This document shows, one piece after another, positions 15,890-24,184 of a stretch of DNA of 64,000 bases; positions within the stretch are counted from its first letter, which is position 1; each line of letters starts with the position of its first letter. Under the pieces are notes generated by a model that was not told the DNA's origin, did no database searches, and saw nothing but the letters and a program-made list of their open reading frames with translations. This DNA comes from Microbacterium bovistercoris (GTDB lineage Bacteria > Actinomycetota > Actinomycetes > Actinomycetales > Microbacteriaceae). The DNA lies in contig NZ_QUAB01000013.1 of assembly GCF_003387575.1 (NCBI RefSeq), positions 15,274 to 79,273 on the forward strand. Reading direction: 5' to 3'. Both the position numbers and the translations under genes were made by a program.

Positions 15890-16780
15890 CTAGGAGTTCC
15901 GCTCCGGCATCGCCTCGAACTCCAGCACCGGTGGCACACCTCCAGGCGGCTCCGCCACCTTCGCCAGACGGAACCGGTTCTGATGACCGCGCATCAGCGG
16001 TGTCATGAGCGTCGCCAGAAGCGGATGCCTGGTGCGCCAGGCCCAGCGGCGATAGATCTTCGGCGGCTTGTACACGGCGGTGTGCCCCGACCATCCGAAC
16101 TTGCGGCGGATCGTGTCGGGATCTCGCACCCAGGAGAAGTGCAGCACCGCCTGTTCGGGCGAGATCACGGCATCCACCGGGGCATCCTTCGGCCGCGCCG
16201 GGTCGGTGCTCCGCTCCCGCAGATCGACGCGGAACAGATCGACATCGGCCTGGCGGGCGTGCCGCAGCCGGGTGCCGGCGCGCACGGCGAGCGGCCCCGG
16301 GTACCCTGCGACGCGTCGCCAGAGCCGGGTCGACGACTCGAGGTAGCGGCCGGGGCCGGTACGCGTGTAGAGCCACCGCGCGGGGAAGTCGAGGCCTCCC
16401 GCGCCCGCCCGATCAGCTCTGCCGAGCATCTCGAAGAACGTGTCCGGGTCACCCATCACCTCGTCCGTGTCGAGCTGCAGCACCCAATCAGCACCCTCCG
16501 ACGCAGCGTCCAGAGCGGCCTGCCGTTGGAACGTCTCGTTCGCGAACACCCAGTGGTCGAGGCGGGCGAAATCGCCGGGAGCGTGGACGCACTTCCCCTC
16601 GCTGTCGAGTTCTTCGACGATCTTCAGGCACTGCGCCACGGGCAGCGGGGTACCCGTCCACGAGGTCGAGGTCCGGTCGTAGCTGAGCACGATCCGGTCG
16701 ACGTACGGGTAGTACGCCATCAGGCTCTCGCGCAGGAAGCTCGGATCCGCGATGAGCACGTAGGCATGGATGCGTGTCAT
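15890..16780 (-). CDS. Glycosyltransferase, GT2-like
   Basis: This 296-aa protein has a GT-A-like layout: ADPSFLRESLMAYYPYVDRIVLSYD at the N-terminus, a DxD-type metal motif in WVLQLDTDEV (about residue 112), and a C-terminal basic, aromatic region (RRKFGWSGHTAVYKPPKIYR). It resembles glycosyltransferases of the family 2/DUF-type that act on surface glycans. The start ATG at 16780 overlaps the upstream GT11 stop by 4 bases and follows GGGGGAG. It ends 5 bases from the convergent ABC transporter stop, with no separate terminator seen. Confidence 0.75.
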   Translation of the reverse strand: MTRIHAYVLIADPSFLRESLMAYYPYVDRIVLSYDRTSTSWTGTPLPVAQCLKIVEELDSEGKCVHAPGDFARLDHWVFANETFQRQAALDAASEGADWVLQLDTDEVMGDPDTFFEMLGRADRAGAGGLDFPARWLYTRTGPGRYLESSTRLWRRVAGYPGPLAVRAGTRLRHARQADVDLFRVDLRERSTDPARPKDAPVDAVISPEQAVLHFSWVRDPDTIRRKFGWSGHTAVYKPPKIYRRWAWRTRHPLLATLMTPLMRGHQNRFRLAKVAEPPGGVPPVLEFEAMPERNS

Positions 16781-17640
16781 CGCGCTCCCCCGTCGAAGCC
16801 GTCGAACCCGTCCAAGGCGATCCAGCGCGGATCGAGCTGGTGCGCATCCGAGCCGTGCGGCATCCGCGCGTGGAATCGGGGCATCACGATGCGCGCGTCG
16901 GGATGCATCGCATCCGCGATGTACGCGCCCCAGTACGAGAACGTGGAGTTCGCCCCGATCAGCAGCCTCGCCGAGCCGAGAGCGAGCAGGTTGTCGAGCG
17001 GATCCTGCGCGGCGTAGTCGACGGTCCCCGCGTGCGCGCGCAGTCTGCTGTCGAGAGTCCGGCGGCACCAATGGGGATCGTCCGAGACGACAAGAGTCCC
17101 CTCCGCATCCGGGAATCGGTCCAGCGCCGCATCGACGAAGGGCACGATGTCGAATCCGTGCTTCGCCTCGAACTCCGTACCGTAGAAGTCGCCGCGACGG
17201 ATGTTGATGACCAGCCTCCTCGCGTCCCCTGCGGGGACCCGCTCGCGGAACACGTCGCCGATGAATACCTGCAGCTGGTCGCGTGTGAAGTCCGTGCCGA
17301 AACGCTGGTAGAGCCAGGCGCCGTCCCACTCCCGCCGGTCCGAGAACCGGATCTCCGAGGCGTCGGCAGTGAGAGCGCGCAGCGCCGGGAACTCGTCGCA
17401 CCATTGCTCCATGCCGCGCGATTCCCGCACGCTGATGCTCTCGCCCGCCGCCCTGCGCAGGTGCACCTGCAGCCAGAGATAGAGGAAGTTGCCGAGACGC
17501 ATGCCGTGCGGCGGCGCGTCGAGCAGCACACGATCACCACGGCGCAGCGCGTCGACGGCTCCGCCCGCGATCCGGCTGCCCTGGTCGAGAGTGCGGCGGG
17601 CGAGGCGCTTCGCCTTTCGGATCGCCCCGTCCTGGGTCAT
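16777..17640 (-). CDS. Alpha-1,2-fucosyltransferase-like glycosyltransferase (GT11)
   Basis: This 287-aa protein carries the GT11 signatures: an N-terminal GMRLGNFLYLWLQVHL, the donor-binding motif VINIRRGDFYG, then LVVSDDPHWCRR and the C-terminal GANSTFSYWGAYIAD. GT11 enzymes usually transfer L-fucose from GDP-fucose. No GDP-fucose genes are visible here, so the donor may come from elsewhere or differ. It is coupled to genes on both sides by 4-base overlaps. A paralogue lies at 35.5 kb. Confidence 0.88.
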   Translation of the reverse strand: MTQDGAIRKAKRLARRTLDQGSRIAGGAVDALRRGDRVLLDAPPHGMRLGNFLYLWLQVHLRRAAGESISVRESRGMEQWCDEFPALRALTADASEIRFSDRREWDGAWLYQRFGTDFTRDQLQVFIGDVFRERVPAGDARRLVINIRRGDFYGTEFEAKHGFDIVPFVDAALDRFPDAEGTLVVSDDPHWCRRTLDSRLRAHAGTVDYAAQDPLDNLLALGSARLLIGANSTFSYWGAYIADAMHPDARIVMPRFHARMPHGSDAHQLDPRWIALDGFDGFDGGAR

Positions 17641-18602
17641 GAGGTCGCCCTGTGCACGTCGCGGGCGCGGTCTCTCGGCGCGATCGCGGCGACGAGCCCC
17701 ACGACGGTGCCGGCCAGATCTGCTCCGGCACGGATGACCCCGCCGGCGACTCCGCGCAGTCCAGCCGCCGGGCCGCTCTTGGACGACCAGGTGGTCAGTC
17801 CCGAGACGGCGACGCGTGCCGTGCTGCCGCCGACCGACCCGAGGTACCGCACCAGGTGCGGATCGCCCCAGCCGAGCGTGGTCCTCAGCAGCAGGATGTG
17901 ATTGCGCGCGCCGTAGAACCGGTACCGCAGATCGAACCGGGTGCCCTTCGAGTAATCACCCGCGACATGCAGCACGACGGCGTCGGGCACGTAGACGATG
18001 CGATAGCCGGCCTTGCGGATGCGCAGGGCGATGTCCGTCTCCTCGCGCAGGCAGGTGCCGGGGTAGAAGTCCCGGATGCCGCCGAGGGAGCGCAGCACGG
18101 AGTTGCGCACGGACATGTTGGCGCCGAGCAGGTGGTCGGCGTCGATCGCGTGTCCGGGATCCGCTGCGAAGTTTCCGGTGAGGCGCCCATTGCGCAGGAA
18201 CCGGCCGATGCGGTCCAGTCCCTCGTTCTCCTCGCCCTCGCGGCCGTTGCGCGCACGCCCTCCGACTGCGCCGACGTCGTCCGGCCGGTAGGCGGCGATC
18301 AGCCGTTCCAGCCATTCGGGCTCGGCGAAGGCGTCGTCGTCGATGAAGGCGACGATGTCCTCGGTCGCGTCGTGCGTGCCGATCGCGCGTGAGGTGGCGG
18401 TCGCACCGAGCCCGATGTCGTTGCGCCGGTACTCGACCTCGGGGAACTCCCGGACCACCGTGCGCGTCTCGTCATCGGGTGAGGCGTCGACGACGACGAT
18501 CCGCGTGGGCGAGACGGTCTGCTGCCTCAGATGCTCGAGGCACGTGCGCACGTACTCCGGCCGTCGGTAGGTCGCCACCACGACGACGACTGTGCGGTCC
18601 AT
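17637..18602 (-). CDS. Glycosyltransferase family 2
   Basis: This 321-aa GT-A glycosyltransferase starts TVVVVVATYRRPEYVRTCLE. It shows IVVVDASPDDE, the metal motif AFIDDDAFAEPEWLE (DDD near residue 98) and the acceptor-domain motif LREETDIALRIRKAGYRI (the ED-type catalytic base region). The ATG at 18602 follows GGGGAGAG. It heads a three-gene operon with the GT11 and GT2-like genes, all coupled by overlaps. Hydrophobic segments near the C-terminus suggest membrane association. Confidence 0.9.
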   Translation of the reverse strand: MDRTVVVVVATYRRPEYVRTCLEHLRQQTVSPTRIVVVDASPDDETRTVVREFPEVEYRRNDIGLGATATSRAIGTHDATEDIVAFIDDDAFAEPEWLERLIAAYRPDDVGAVGGRARNGREGEENEGLDRIGRFLRNGRLTGNFAADPGHAIDADHLLGANMSVRNSVLRSLGGIRDFYPGTCLREETDIALRIRKAGYRIVYVPDAVVLHVAGDYSKGTRFDLRYRFYGARNHILLLRTTLGWGDPHLVRYLGSVGGSTARVAVSGLTTWSSKSGPAAGLRGVAGGVIRAGADLAGTVVGLVAAIAPRDRARDVHRATS

Positions 18603-18716
18603 GTGCTCTCCCCTGCCCCCAGTCCCTCTCCCGATGATAGGGAATCATCCGCGGCGTGCGCGGTCCGCGCATGCGCGGGATACTGTTGCCTGGTCGACTG
18701 GGGAGGCGGTGCACGG
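18603..18716. promoter_or_regulatory. Divergent promoter region with two dyads
   Basis: This gap lies between divergent glycosyltransferase genes. It contains the perfect 14-base palindrome CCGCGCATGCGCGG at 18665-18678, immediately followed by GATACT (18679-18684), a possible -10 for the plus-strand gene. A second dyad, GATGAT and ATCATC around AGGGA, is at 18633-18649. GGGGAGG at 18700-18706 is the ribosome site. The palindrome is well placed for an operator; no regulator is identified. Confidence 0.4.
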
Positions 18717-19763
18717 ATGAAGCGGCTCAGCGTCGCGCGGATCGCGACCGACACCCCGATGGGCGCGCAGGCCTATCAGGCGCAGATCATCTCGCGGGCA
18801 CCCTCAGCGCTGGGCCCGGACTGGTCGGTCCGCGAACTCGTGTTCCGCTCCCTGCGCTCCCCGCTGCCTGGCAACCGTCGTCTGCCCCTCGGCAGGGTCA
18901 CGTCAGCGCCGGCATCCGTACGTCGCGAGATCGGCCGGATGCTCTTCGCCGGCGACACCGTCTCGCACCGGATGTCGCTCGAGCTGCCGCCTTCGCCGCA
19001 CGCGGATGTGATCACCCTGCATGATGTCGTCGCCTGGCGCTTCGCAGATGAGTCGGCGCCGGTGCCGGCGGCGGTCGACGAGGCCCGCCGCGCCGCGGCG
19101 GTGATCTGCGTGTCGGAGTTCACCGCACGCGAGGCTGCGGAGTTCCTCGGCGTGCAGGACCCGCTGGTCGTGCCGAACGGCGTCGATCCGCGGTACTACG
19201 ACGCCGAGCCCGCGGATGCCGCAGCGCTGGCTCTTCTGGGTCTGCGCGGCCCGTATGTGCTGCACGCCGGCGGAGCGGCGGAACGCAAGAACCTCGCGGC
19301 GCTGGCATCAGCCTGGCCACTCGTCCACCGTGAACGTCCCGATCTCACGCTCGCGCTCGCCGGCCCGCCGCATCCGCGTCGCACGGCGCTGTTCGATGGG
19401 ATGCCGGGGACGGTGATGCTCGGCAGGCTGCCTGACGAGACCATGCCGGGGCTGGTCGCCGCCGCATCCGTCGTCGTCGTTCCGTCACTGTACGAAGGAT
19501 TCGGACTGCCCGCGCTGGAGGCGATGGCCGCGGGCGTTCCGGTGGTGGCCGCGAGCACCAGCAGCCTGCCCGAGGTGGTCGGTGCCGCGGGCATCCTGGT
19601 GGCGCCGACAGCGGAGGGGATCGTCGACGGTCTGCTGCAGGCGACGTCAGGGGATGCCGCCGTGGCGGCTCTGATCGCGGCGGGCAGAGCCCGTGCCGCA
19701 GAGTTCACCTGGGAGCGTTCGGCCGCCGGGCACGCACGCGTGTGGAACTCGGTGGGACTGTGA
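18717..19763 (+). CDS. Glycosyltransferase family 4
   Basis: This GT-B glycosyltransferase, 348 aa, is of the mannosyltransferase-like kind: DVITLHDVVAWRF, AVICVSEFTAREA, VVPNGVDPRYY, YVLHAGGAAERKNL and LYEGFGLPALEAMAAGVPVV with E-x7-E. The start ATG at 18717 has GGGGAGG ten bases upstream. Its stop overlaps the GTG start of the PP-loop ATPase that follows, so the two are co-translated. That pairing ties the unknown PP-loop enzyme to glycan assembly. Confidence 0.9.
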   Translation: MKRLSVARIATDTPMGAQAYQAQIISRAPSALGPDWSVRELVFRSLRSPLPGNRRLPLGRVTSAPASVRREIGRMLFAGDTVSHRMSLELPPSPHADVITLHDVVAWRFADESAPVPAAVDEARRAAAVICVSEFTAREAAEFLGVQDPLVVPNGVDPRYYDAEPADAAALALLGLRGPYVLHAGGAAERKNLAALASAWPLVHRERPDLTLALAGPPHPRRTALFDGMPGTVMLGRLPDETMPGLVAAASVVVVPSLYEGFGLPALEAMAAGVPVVAASTSSLPEVVGAAGILVAPTAEGIVDGLLQATSGDAAVAALIAAGRARAAEFTWERSAAGHARVWNSVGL

Positions 19764-20965
19764 GCGAGTCCGTCATCTCGATCGGTGTCCCCGTGATCAC
19801 GGCAAGCGGTGACATCGTCCGCTGGTCGGTCCCTGTCGACGGGCCGGGGCTGCCGCCGACCCTCTGGTACGAGGTGTCCTCGGAGCATGCCCACATGCTG
19901 TCCGACCGTGCGGATGCGGCGACCATCGGGCTGATGATCCCCGCCCTGCATCTCGGCCTGGAGCTCGTCGTCGAGGGGCCGCTCACCGATGAGCTGGTCT
20001 TCGCCTTCGGCGACTTCCAGGCTCTCTACGGTGCGATCGGGCTCGGAAGGCCCCGGCCACTGACGGCGCGGCGTAGTCTCCCGCCGGCGACTCGTGCACC
20101 GGGCGTGGCGACCGGCTACTCCGGCGGCATCGATTCGTTCGCCGTCCTCGCCGAGCACCATTACGCCGCCGATGTCCCGAACGCCCGCCGGGTCACCCAC
20201 CTGCTCTTCAACAACGTCGGTGCGCACGGCTGGGGTCCGTCAGCCGACGCACTGGGTCGGGATCGGATGAACCGGCTGAGGCCGTCTGTCGAGCAGATCG
20301 GCCTTCCCCTCGTCGAGGTGGATTCCAACCTCGATGCCTTCTACGCCCCGCCGCTGTGGTTCTATCGCACGCACACGCCGCGGAACGCGTCCGTCGCTCA
20401 TCTGCTGAGCAAGGGCATCGGCGCCTGGCTCTACGCATCGGCCTACGACTATCGCAGGATCGGTGTGCGCCCGGGCCCTGCAGCCGTTGCGGACCCGATC
20501 GCGCTTCCGCTGATGTCCACGAGCGCCCTGAGCGCGCGTGACACGGGGACGGCCCTCCGTCGCGTCGACAAGACGGCGATCGTGGCCGAGATGCCGTTGT
20601 CGTGGGAGTTCCTGGATGTCTGCAGCAACATCGACATCCCCGGTGCCGCACAGTGCTCCGACTGCATGAAGTGCCGGCGCACACTGCTGACGCTCGAAGT
20701 CCTCGGAGTGGTCGAACGGTACGGCGGCGTCTTCGACCTGGATCACTGGGCCGGGGTGCGAGATGCATACCTCTGGGAGGTGATCACCGCACGGGAGGAT
20801 CCGCTCATGATCGAGCTGCGCGATCTGATGGATGAACGCGGTTACCGCGTGCCCCGATCGGTCGTCCGGTATGCCGCCCCGCAGGCCTGGGAGAAGACCA
20901 AGGCCGGGGCTCAGCGCGTCCGCAACGGTGTCGCCCGCCGCTACCGGCGCGTGATCTCCCGATAG
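19760..20965 (+). CDS. QueC-like PP-loop ATPase family protein, uncharacterised (copy A)
   Basis: This 401-aa protein has an intact PP-loop, SGGIDS at residues 121-126, the nucleotide-binding loop of ATP pyrophosphatases. A C-terminal Cys set C288-x10-C299-x2-C302-x2-C305 follows, spaced much like the zinc site of QueC. An N-terminal domain of about 110 residues (WYEVSSEHAHMLSDRADAA) precedes it. The family is, as far as I know, widespread but functionally undefined. PP-loop enzymes adenylate a carboxylate or carbonyl and often add nitrogen, so amidation of a sugar acid is conceivable but unproven. The GTG start at 19760 overlaps the upstream GT4 stop. Its 3' end overlaps the inverted paralogue by 25 bases. 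Confidence 0.75.
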   Translation: MSESVISIGVPVITASGDIVRWSVPVDGPGLPPTLWYEVSSEHAHMLSDRADAATIGLMIPALHLGLELVVEGPLTDELVFAFGDFQALYGAIGLGRPRPLTARRSLPPATRAPGVATGYSGGIDSFAVLAEHHYAADVPNARRVTHLLFNNVGAHGWGPSADALGRDRMNRLRPSVEQIGLPLVEVDSNLDAFYAPPLWFYRTHTPRNASVAHLLSKGIGAWLYASAYDYRRIGVRPGPAAVADPIALPLMSTSALSARDTGTALRRVDKTAIVAEMPLSWEFLDVCSNIDIPGAAQCSDCMKCRRTLLTLEVLGVVERYGGVFDLDHWAGVRDAYLWEVITAREDPLMIELRDLMDERGYRVPRSVVRYAAPQAWEKTKAGAQRVRNGVARRYRRVISR

Positions 20966-22155
20966 AGCCTGCCCGCACGCCGTTCGACCCGGCGCAGGAA
21001 GGTCTCCGCCTTCTCGACGGCCAGTTCCTGTCGTGCGCGGCGCCGATCCGCGGGCAGCGGCTGATAGCCGACCTCAGCCATCAGCTCGTTCAGCTCTACG
21101 ACGAGAGCCGGGGTCTTCAGCAGGCTCACGCGAGCCAGGTAGGCTTCCCGATCGGCGCGCCAGACATCGAGGTCGAACTGCGGATCGAATCGGTCGACGG
21201 CACCGATGAGGTCGAGGGCTCCCAGCGTCAGGCGGCACTTCCAGCATCGGGCACAGTTCGTCTTGTCGAGCGGTTCGATCTGGATGCAGACGTCGAGCGA
21301 GCTCCACGCATCAGGGATCTCCGCGACGAGGCGGGTCTTGTCGATGCGCCGCATCCGCGATGACGCAACGCGCAATGCCAGCGACTCGGTCGACATGAGC
21401 GGCAGCGCGATCGGATCGACGAAGGCCGAGTTGTAGGAGTTGTGCGTCACCCCGACGCGGCGGTACTCGACGCTCGAGGCGAAGATCCACGTCCGCAGCC
21501 CAGCGCCGAGCAGGTGCGCGACCGACGCGTTCGCCGGAGAGTTCAGCGGTTCGTAGGAGACCCCCGGTGAGGGGATCTCGTCGAGGTTCGAGTTCACCGG
21601 GATGATCGGCAGGCCGATCCGCTCCGCGACCGGCGCGATGCGCGCGAAGCGCCGCCGCCACAGGTCCTCTCGTCCGTCCGCGTGGGAGCCGACGTTGTTG
21701 AAGAGCAGGTGTGTGAGCCGCAGTGCGTCCGGAACGTCCTCGGCGTAGTGATGCTCGGCGAGCAGCGCATAGGAGTCGATTCCCGCGGAGAAACCCGCCG
21801 CCACCCCGGCACCCGCCGGCGCTGCAGGCACAACCCGGTTGAACACCACGGGAACCGGCGGCTTGTCGCCGCTGGCCGAGTACAGGGCCTGCAGGTCGCG
21901 GTACTGGAACGTGAGCTCATCCGTGATCGGACCGTCGAACACCAGCGGCAGCCCGAGCCGCATCGCCGGGATGGTCAGCGCGATCAGCGCCGGGTCGCAG
22001 CGGTAGGTGAGCATGTCCGTGTACTGGGAGGGAACCTCGTACCAGATCGTGCCCGGCATCCCGCTCGGGCCGTCGACGGGCACAGACCACCGGCTCAGAC
22101 CGCCCTGTGACTCGACGACCGGGGTCCCCACCCTGATCTCGTTCCCATTCCCCAT
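20941..22155 (-). CDS. QueC-like PP-loop ATPase family protein, uncharacterised (copy B)
   Basis: This 404-aa paralogue of copy A is encoded tail-to-tail with it. The two align end to end (RWSVPVDGP, LWYE/IWYE, LAEHHYAxDVP, HLLFNNVG, NASVAHLL, DPIALPLMST). The PP-loop reads SAGIDS (123-128) instead of SGGIDS, a Gly to Ala change in the phosphate-binding loop that may lower or alter activity. The Cys set C290-x10-C301-x2-C304-x2-C307 is kept. It is the last gene of the minus-strand operon polymerase, BY-kinase, GT4, pyruvyltransferase-like, PP-loop. The two copies may form a heteromer with one active and one structural subunit; that is inference. Confidence 0.75.
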   Translation of the reverse strand: MGNGNEIRVGTPVVESQGGLSRWSVPVDGPSGMPGTIWYEVPSQYTDMLTYRCDPALIALTIPAMRLGLPLVFDGPITDELTFQYRDLQALYSASGDKPPVPVVFNRVVPAAPAGAGVAAGFSAGIDSYALLAEHHYAEDVPDALRLTHLLFNNVGSHADGREDLWRRRFARIAPVAERIGLPIIPVNSNLDEIPSPGVSYEPLNSPANASVAHLLGAGLRTWIFASSVEYRRVGVTHNSYNSAFVDPIALPLMSTESLALRVASSRMRRIDKTRLVAEIPDAWSSLDVCIQIEPLDKTNCARCWKCRLTLGALDLIGAVDRFDPQFDLDVWRADREAYLARVSLLKTPALVVELNELMAEVGYQPLPADRRRARQELAVEKAETFLRRVERRAGRLYREITRR

Positions 22156-22187
22156 GCGACCAAGTTACTGCGATGTCGCAGACCGGC

Positions 22188-23072
22188 TCACCGGCGCAGC
22201 AGTCCCGCCGGGAACCGCCGTGCCCCGGAAACCGCCGCAGGCAGCCCGTGCAGCACCCGCTCCAGTCCGTCCGAGAGCTCCCCGACCCGCGCAGCATCCG
22301 CCGTCCCCGCCCGGCGCACGACGTCGTCCAGCGTGCGCAGGTCGTCGAAGGCGACGAAGCGGCTGCGGCCCGGCGTCACTGCGGCCTCATAGTCACGGAA
22401 CTTGAAGTCGGCGCCGTCCAGCGCCGGTTCGAGCATGGTCCAGACCGCCGGAATGCCGTACGAGTCGGCGGTGATCAGGCCGTGCAGCGAGGTCGTCAGC
22501 ACGACCTCGCCTGCGGCGATCTCTCGGACGGCGGATACCGCGCCCTGATGCACGTTCACGGTGCGCACGCGGCCCGGTTCACTTTCCAGGAGCGCGGCCA
22601 GACCCTCGTGAGATCGGTGATGTCCGTGCGGCACCGCTGTGATCGACACACGCTTCGACGGGCGGCGGACGTGCCGCGAGACCAGCAGGCCGGGGTCGCC
22701 GTAGGCGGCGCCGGATGCTCCGATCCGCTCCTCCGTCAGAGGTCCCCGCACGGCCAGCGCCGCTGCATCCGGCATCCGCTTCTCGCCGTCGCGCATGAGT
22801 CCGGTACCCCAGATCGCGCCGTCGTAGTCGTCGGGGAAGAACTCCAGCAGACTGCCGACACCGGCCAGCCGCGCATGCCGCGGCTCGCGGTACAGCGGCA
22901 CGATCCCGTACTTCGGCAGCAGCCAGGGCGTGAGCGCGTCGCCGAAGTTCGGGTGCCCGTCCCACCAGTAGGCGGGTACCAGCATTCCGCCCCAAGCCGC
23001 GCGATGCCCGGCGGCGGCACCCAGCCGGCGCAGCTGCCGCATCCGCCGCGGGATGCGATCCTCATATCTCAC
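22188..23072 (-). CDS. Polysaccharide pyruvyl transferase family protein
   Basis: This 294-aa protein resembles the CsaB/GumL/WcaK family, which transfers pyruvate from phosphoenolpyruvate to a sugar as a ketal, giving the polymer a negative charge. Visible family features are NFGDALTPWLLPKYGI (about residues 42-57), RGPLTEERIG, DPGLLVS and the C-terminal TSLHGLITADSYGIP. It overlaps the upstream GT4 gene by 4 bases. A few family members are glycosyltransferases rather than pyruvyltransferases, so the exact reaction is open. Confidence 0.85.
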   Translation of the reverse strand: MRYEDRIPRRMRQLRRLGAAAGHRAAWGGMLVPAYWWDGHPNFGDALTPWLLPKYGIVPLYREPRHARLAGVGSLLEFFPDDYDGAIWGTGLMRDGEKRMPDAAALAVRGPLTEERIGASGAAYGDPGLLVSRHVRRPSKRVSITAVPHGHHRSHEGLAALLESEPGRVRTVNVHQGAVSAVREIAAGEVVLTTSLHGLITADSYGIPAVWTMLEPALDGADFKFRDYEAAVTPGRSRFVAFDDLRTLDDVVRRAGTADAARVGELSDGLERVLHGLPAAVSGARRFPAGLLRR

Positions 23073-24178
23073 GGGTACAGCTCCTCGTACCGCTGCGCGA
23101 CCGACGCCCAGGAGAAGTCCGCGGTTCGCGCCCGCCCGGCGGCGGCGAGCCGTGCGCGCAGCTCGGCGTCGCCCAGCAGGCGTTCGAGAGCTGCGGCAAG
23201 AGCGTCGATGTCGTCCGGGTCGACCAGCAGTGCGTCGACGCCGTCGGTCATGAACTCGGCTGCACCGCCCCGAGTCGTCATGACCAGCGGCGCGGCTCCC
23301 CGCCAGGCCTCCAGCGCGACGATCCCGAAGGCCTCCGAACGACTGGGCACCACGACGGCGACGGCGCCGTCGACCGCGCCCGCCACCTGCTCGGCCGTGA
23401 ACCTCCCCGGGAAGTGCACATGCAGCCCTCTGGCCTGCTCGATCAGCGCTTCGTGCTCCGGCCCGTCGCCGCCGATCACGAGCGGGATGCCGGCATCCGT
23501 CACGCGCGCGAACGCCTCGATCAGCAGGTCGAAGCCCTTCATGCGCCCGAGACGGCCGTAGGCGAGCAGATAGGGCGTCGGCAGCGGCGGCGCCGCCGCA
23601 TCGACGTCCAGGTCCACGCCGTTCGGCACCACGACGCCGCCGTCCAGCCCGTAGGACGCCCGCAGGTCAGTGAGCACGTACTCACTGGGCGCCGTCACGA
23701 CGGATGCTGCCGCAACAGCATCACGAAGACCGCGGCGCAGCAGGGCCGAACGCGCGAAGATCGACGAGTCGTCGCCCCGCGTCTCGCCGTGCGAGGTGAC
23801 CACCATCGGGGTTCCGAAGCGCCGGTGCAGGTCGAGCGCGTAGAGTCCGTTCGGTCCGAAGCAGTGTACGTGCAGCACGTCGGGTCGGAACTCCTCATGT
23901 GCGCGTGCCCAGGCGCGCCGCGCGCCGGGGCCCTGCACGGCGAACCGTGCGAGGTTCGACGCCTTCCTCGCCGGCAGCGGCGTCGGCAGGTACCGCACGA
24001 CGACCCGCTCGTCGAACGGATGCTGCGGCCGCTCTCCCCTGTCGACGGTCCACACCTCGACGGCATCACCGCGGGTCGCGAGCTCTCGTGCCACCTGGGC
24101 GACGTGTTCTTCGACTCCGCCGATGTGGGGTGCGAACGACGACGCGATCAGCGCGATGCGGCGCGGGCGCGAGGCCAC
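23069..24178 (-). CDS. Glycosyltransferase family 4
   Basis: This GT-B glycosyltransferase has 369 aa. The N-terminal domain begins IALIASSFAPHIGGVEEHVA. The donor domain shows LLAYGRLGRMKGFDLLIEAF and SRSEAFGIVALEAWRGAAPL with E-x7-E. Start is GTG at 24178, six bases after the BY-kinase stop. It lies in the operon polymerase to PP-loop B and would add a sugar to the unit polymerised by the Wzy-like protein. Confidence 0.9.
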   Translation of the reverse strand: MASRPRRIALIASSFAPHIGGVEEHVAQVARELATRGDAVEVWTVDRGERPQHPFDERVVVRYLPTPLPARKASNLARFAVQGPGARRAWARAHEEFRPDVLHVHCFGPNGLYALDLHRRFGTPMVVTSHGETRGDDSSIFARSALLRRGLRDAVAAASVVTAPSEYVLTDLRASYGLDGGVVVPNGVDLDVDAAAPPLPTPYLLAYGRLGRMKGFDLLIEAFARVTDAGIPLVIGGDGPEHEALIEQARGLHVHFPGRFTAEQVAGAVDGAVAVVVPSRSEAFGIVALEAWRGAAPLVMTTRGGAAEFMTDGVDALLVDPDDIDALAAALERLLGDAELRARLAAAGRARTADFSWASVAQRYEELYP

Positions 24179-24184
24179 CTCGGA

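Noticed and set aside
13903..15939. Long open frame of 678 codons on the minus strand under the ABC transporter
   Set aside because: The plus-strand frame has all ABC motifs; the minus-strand translation is low-complexity His/Arg/Gln-rich sequence.
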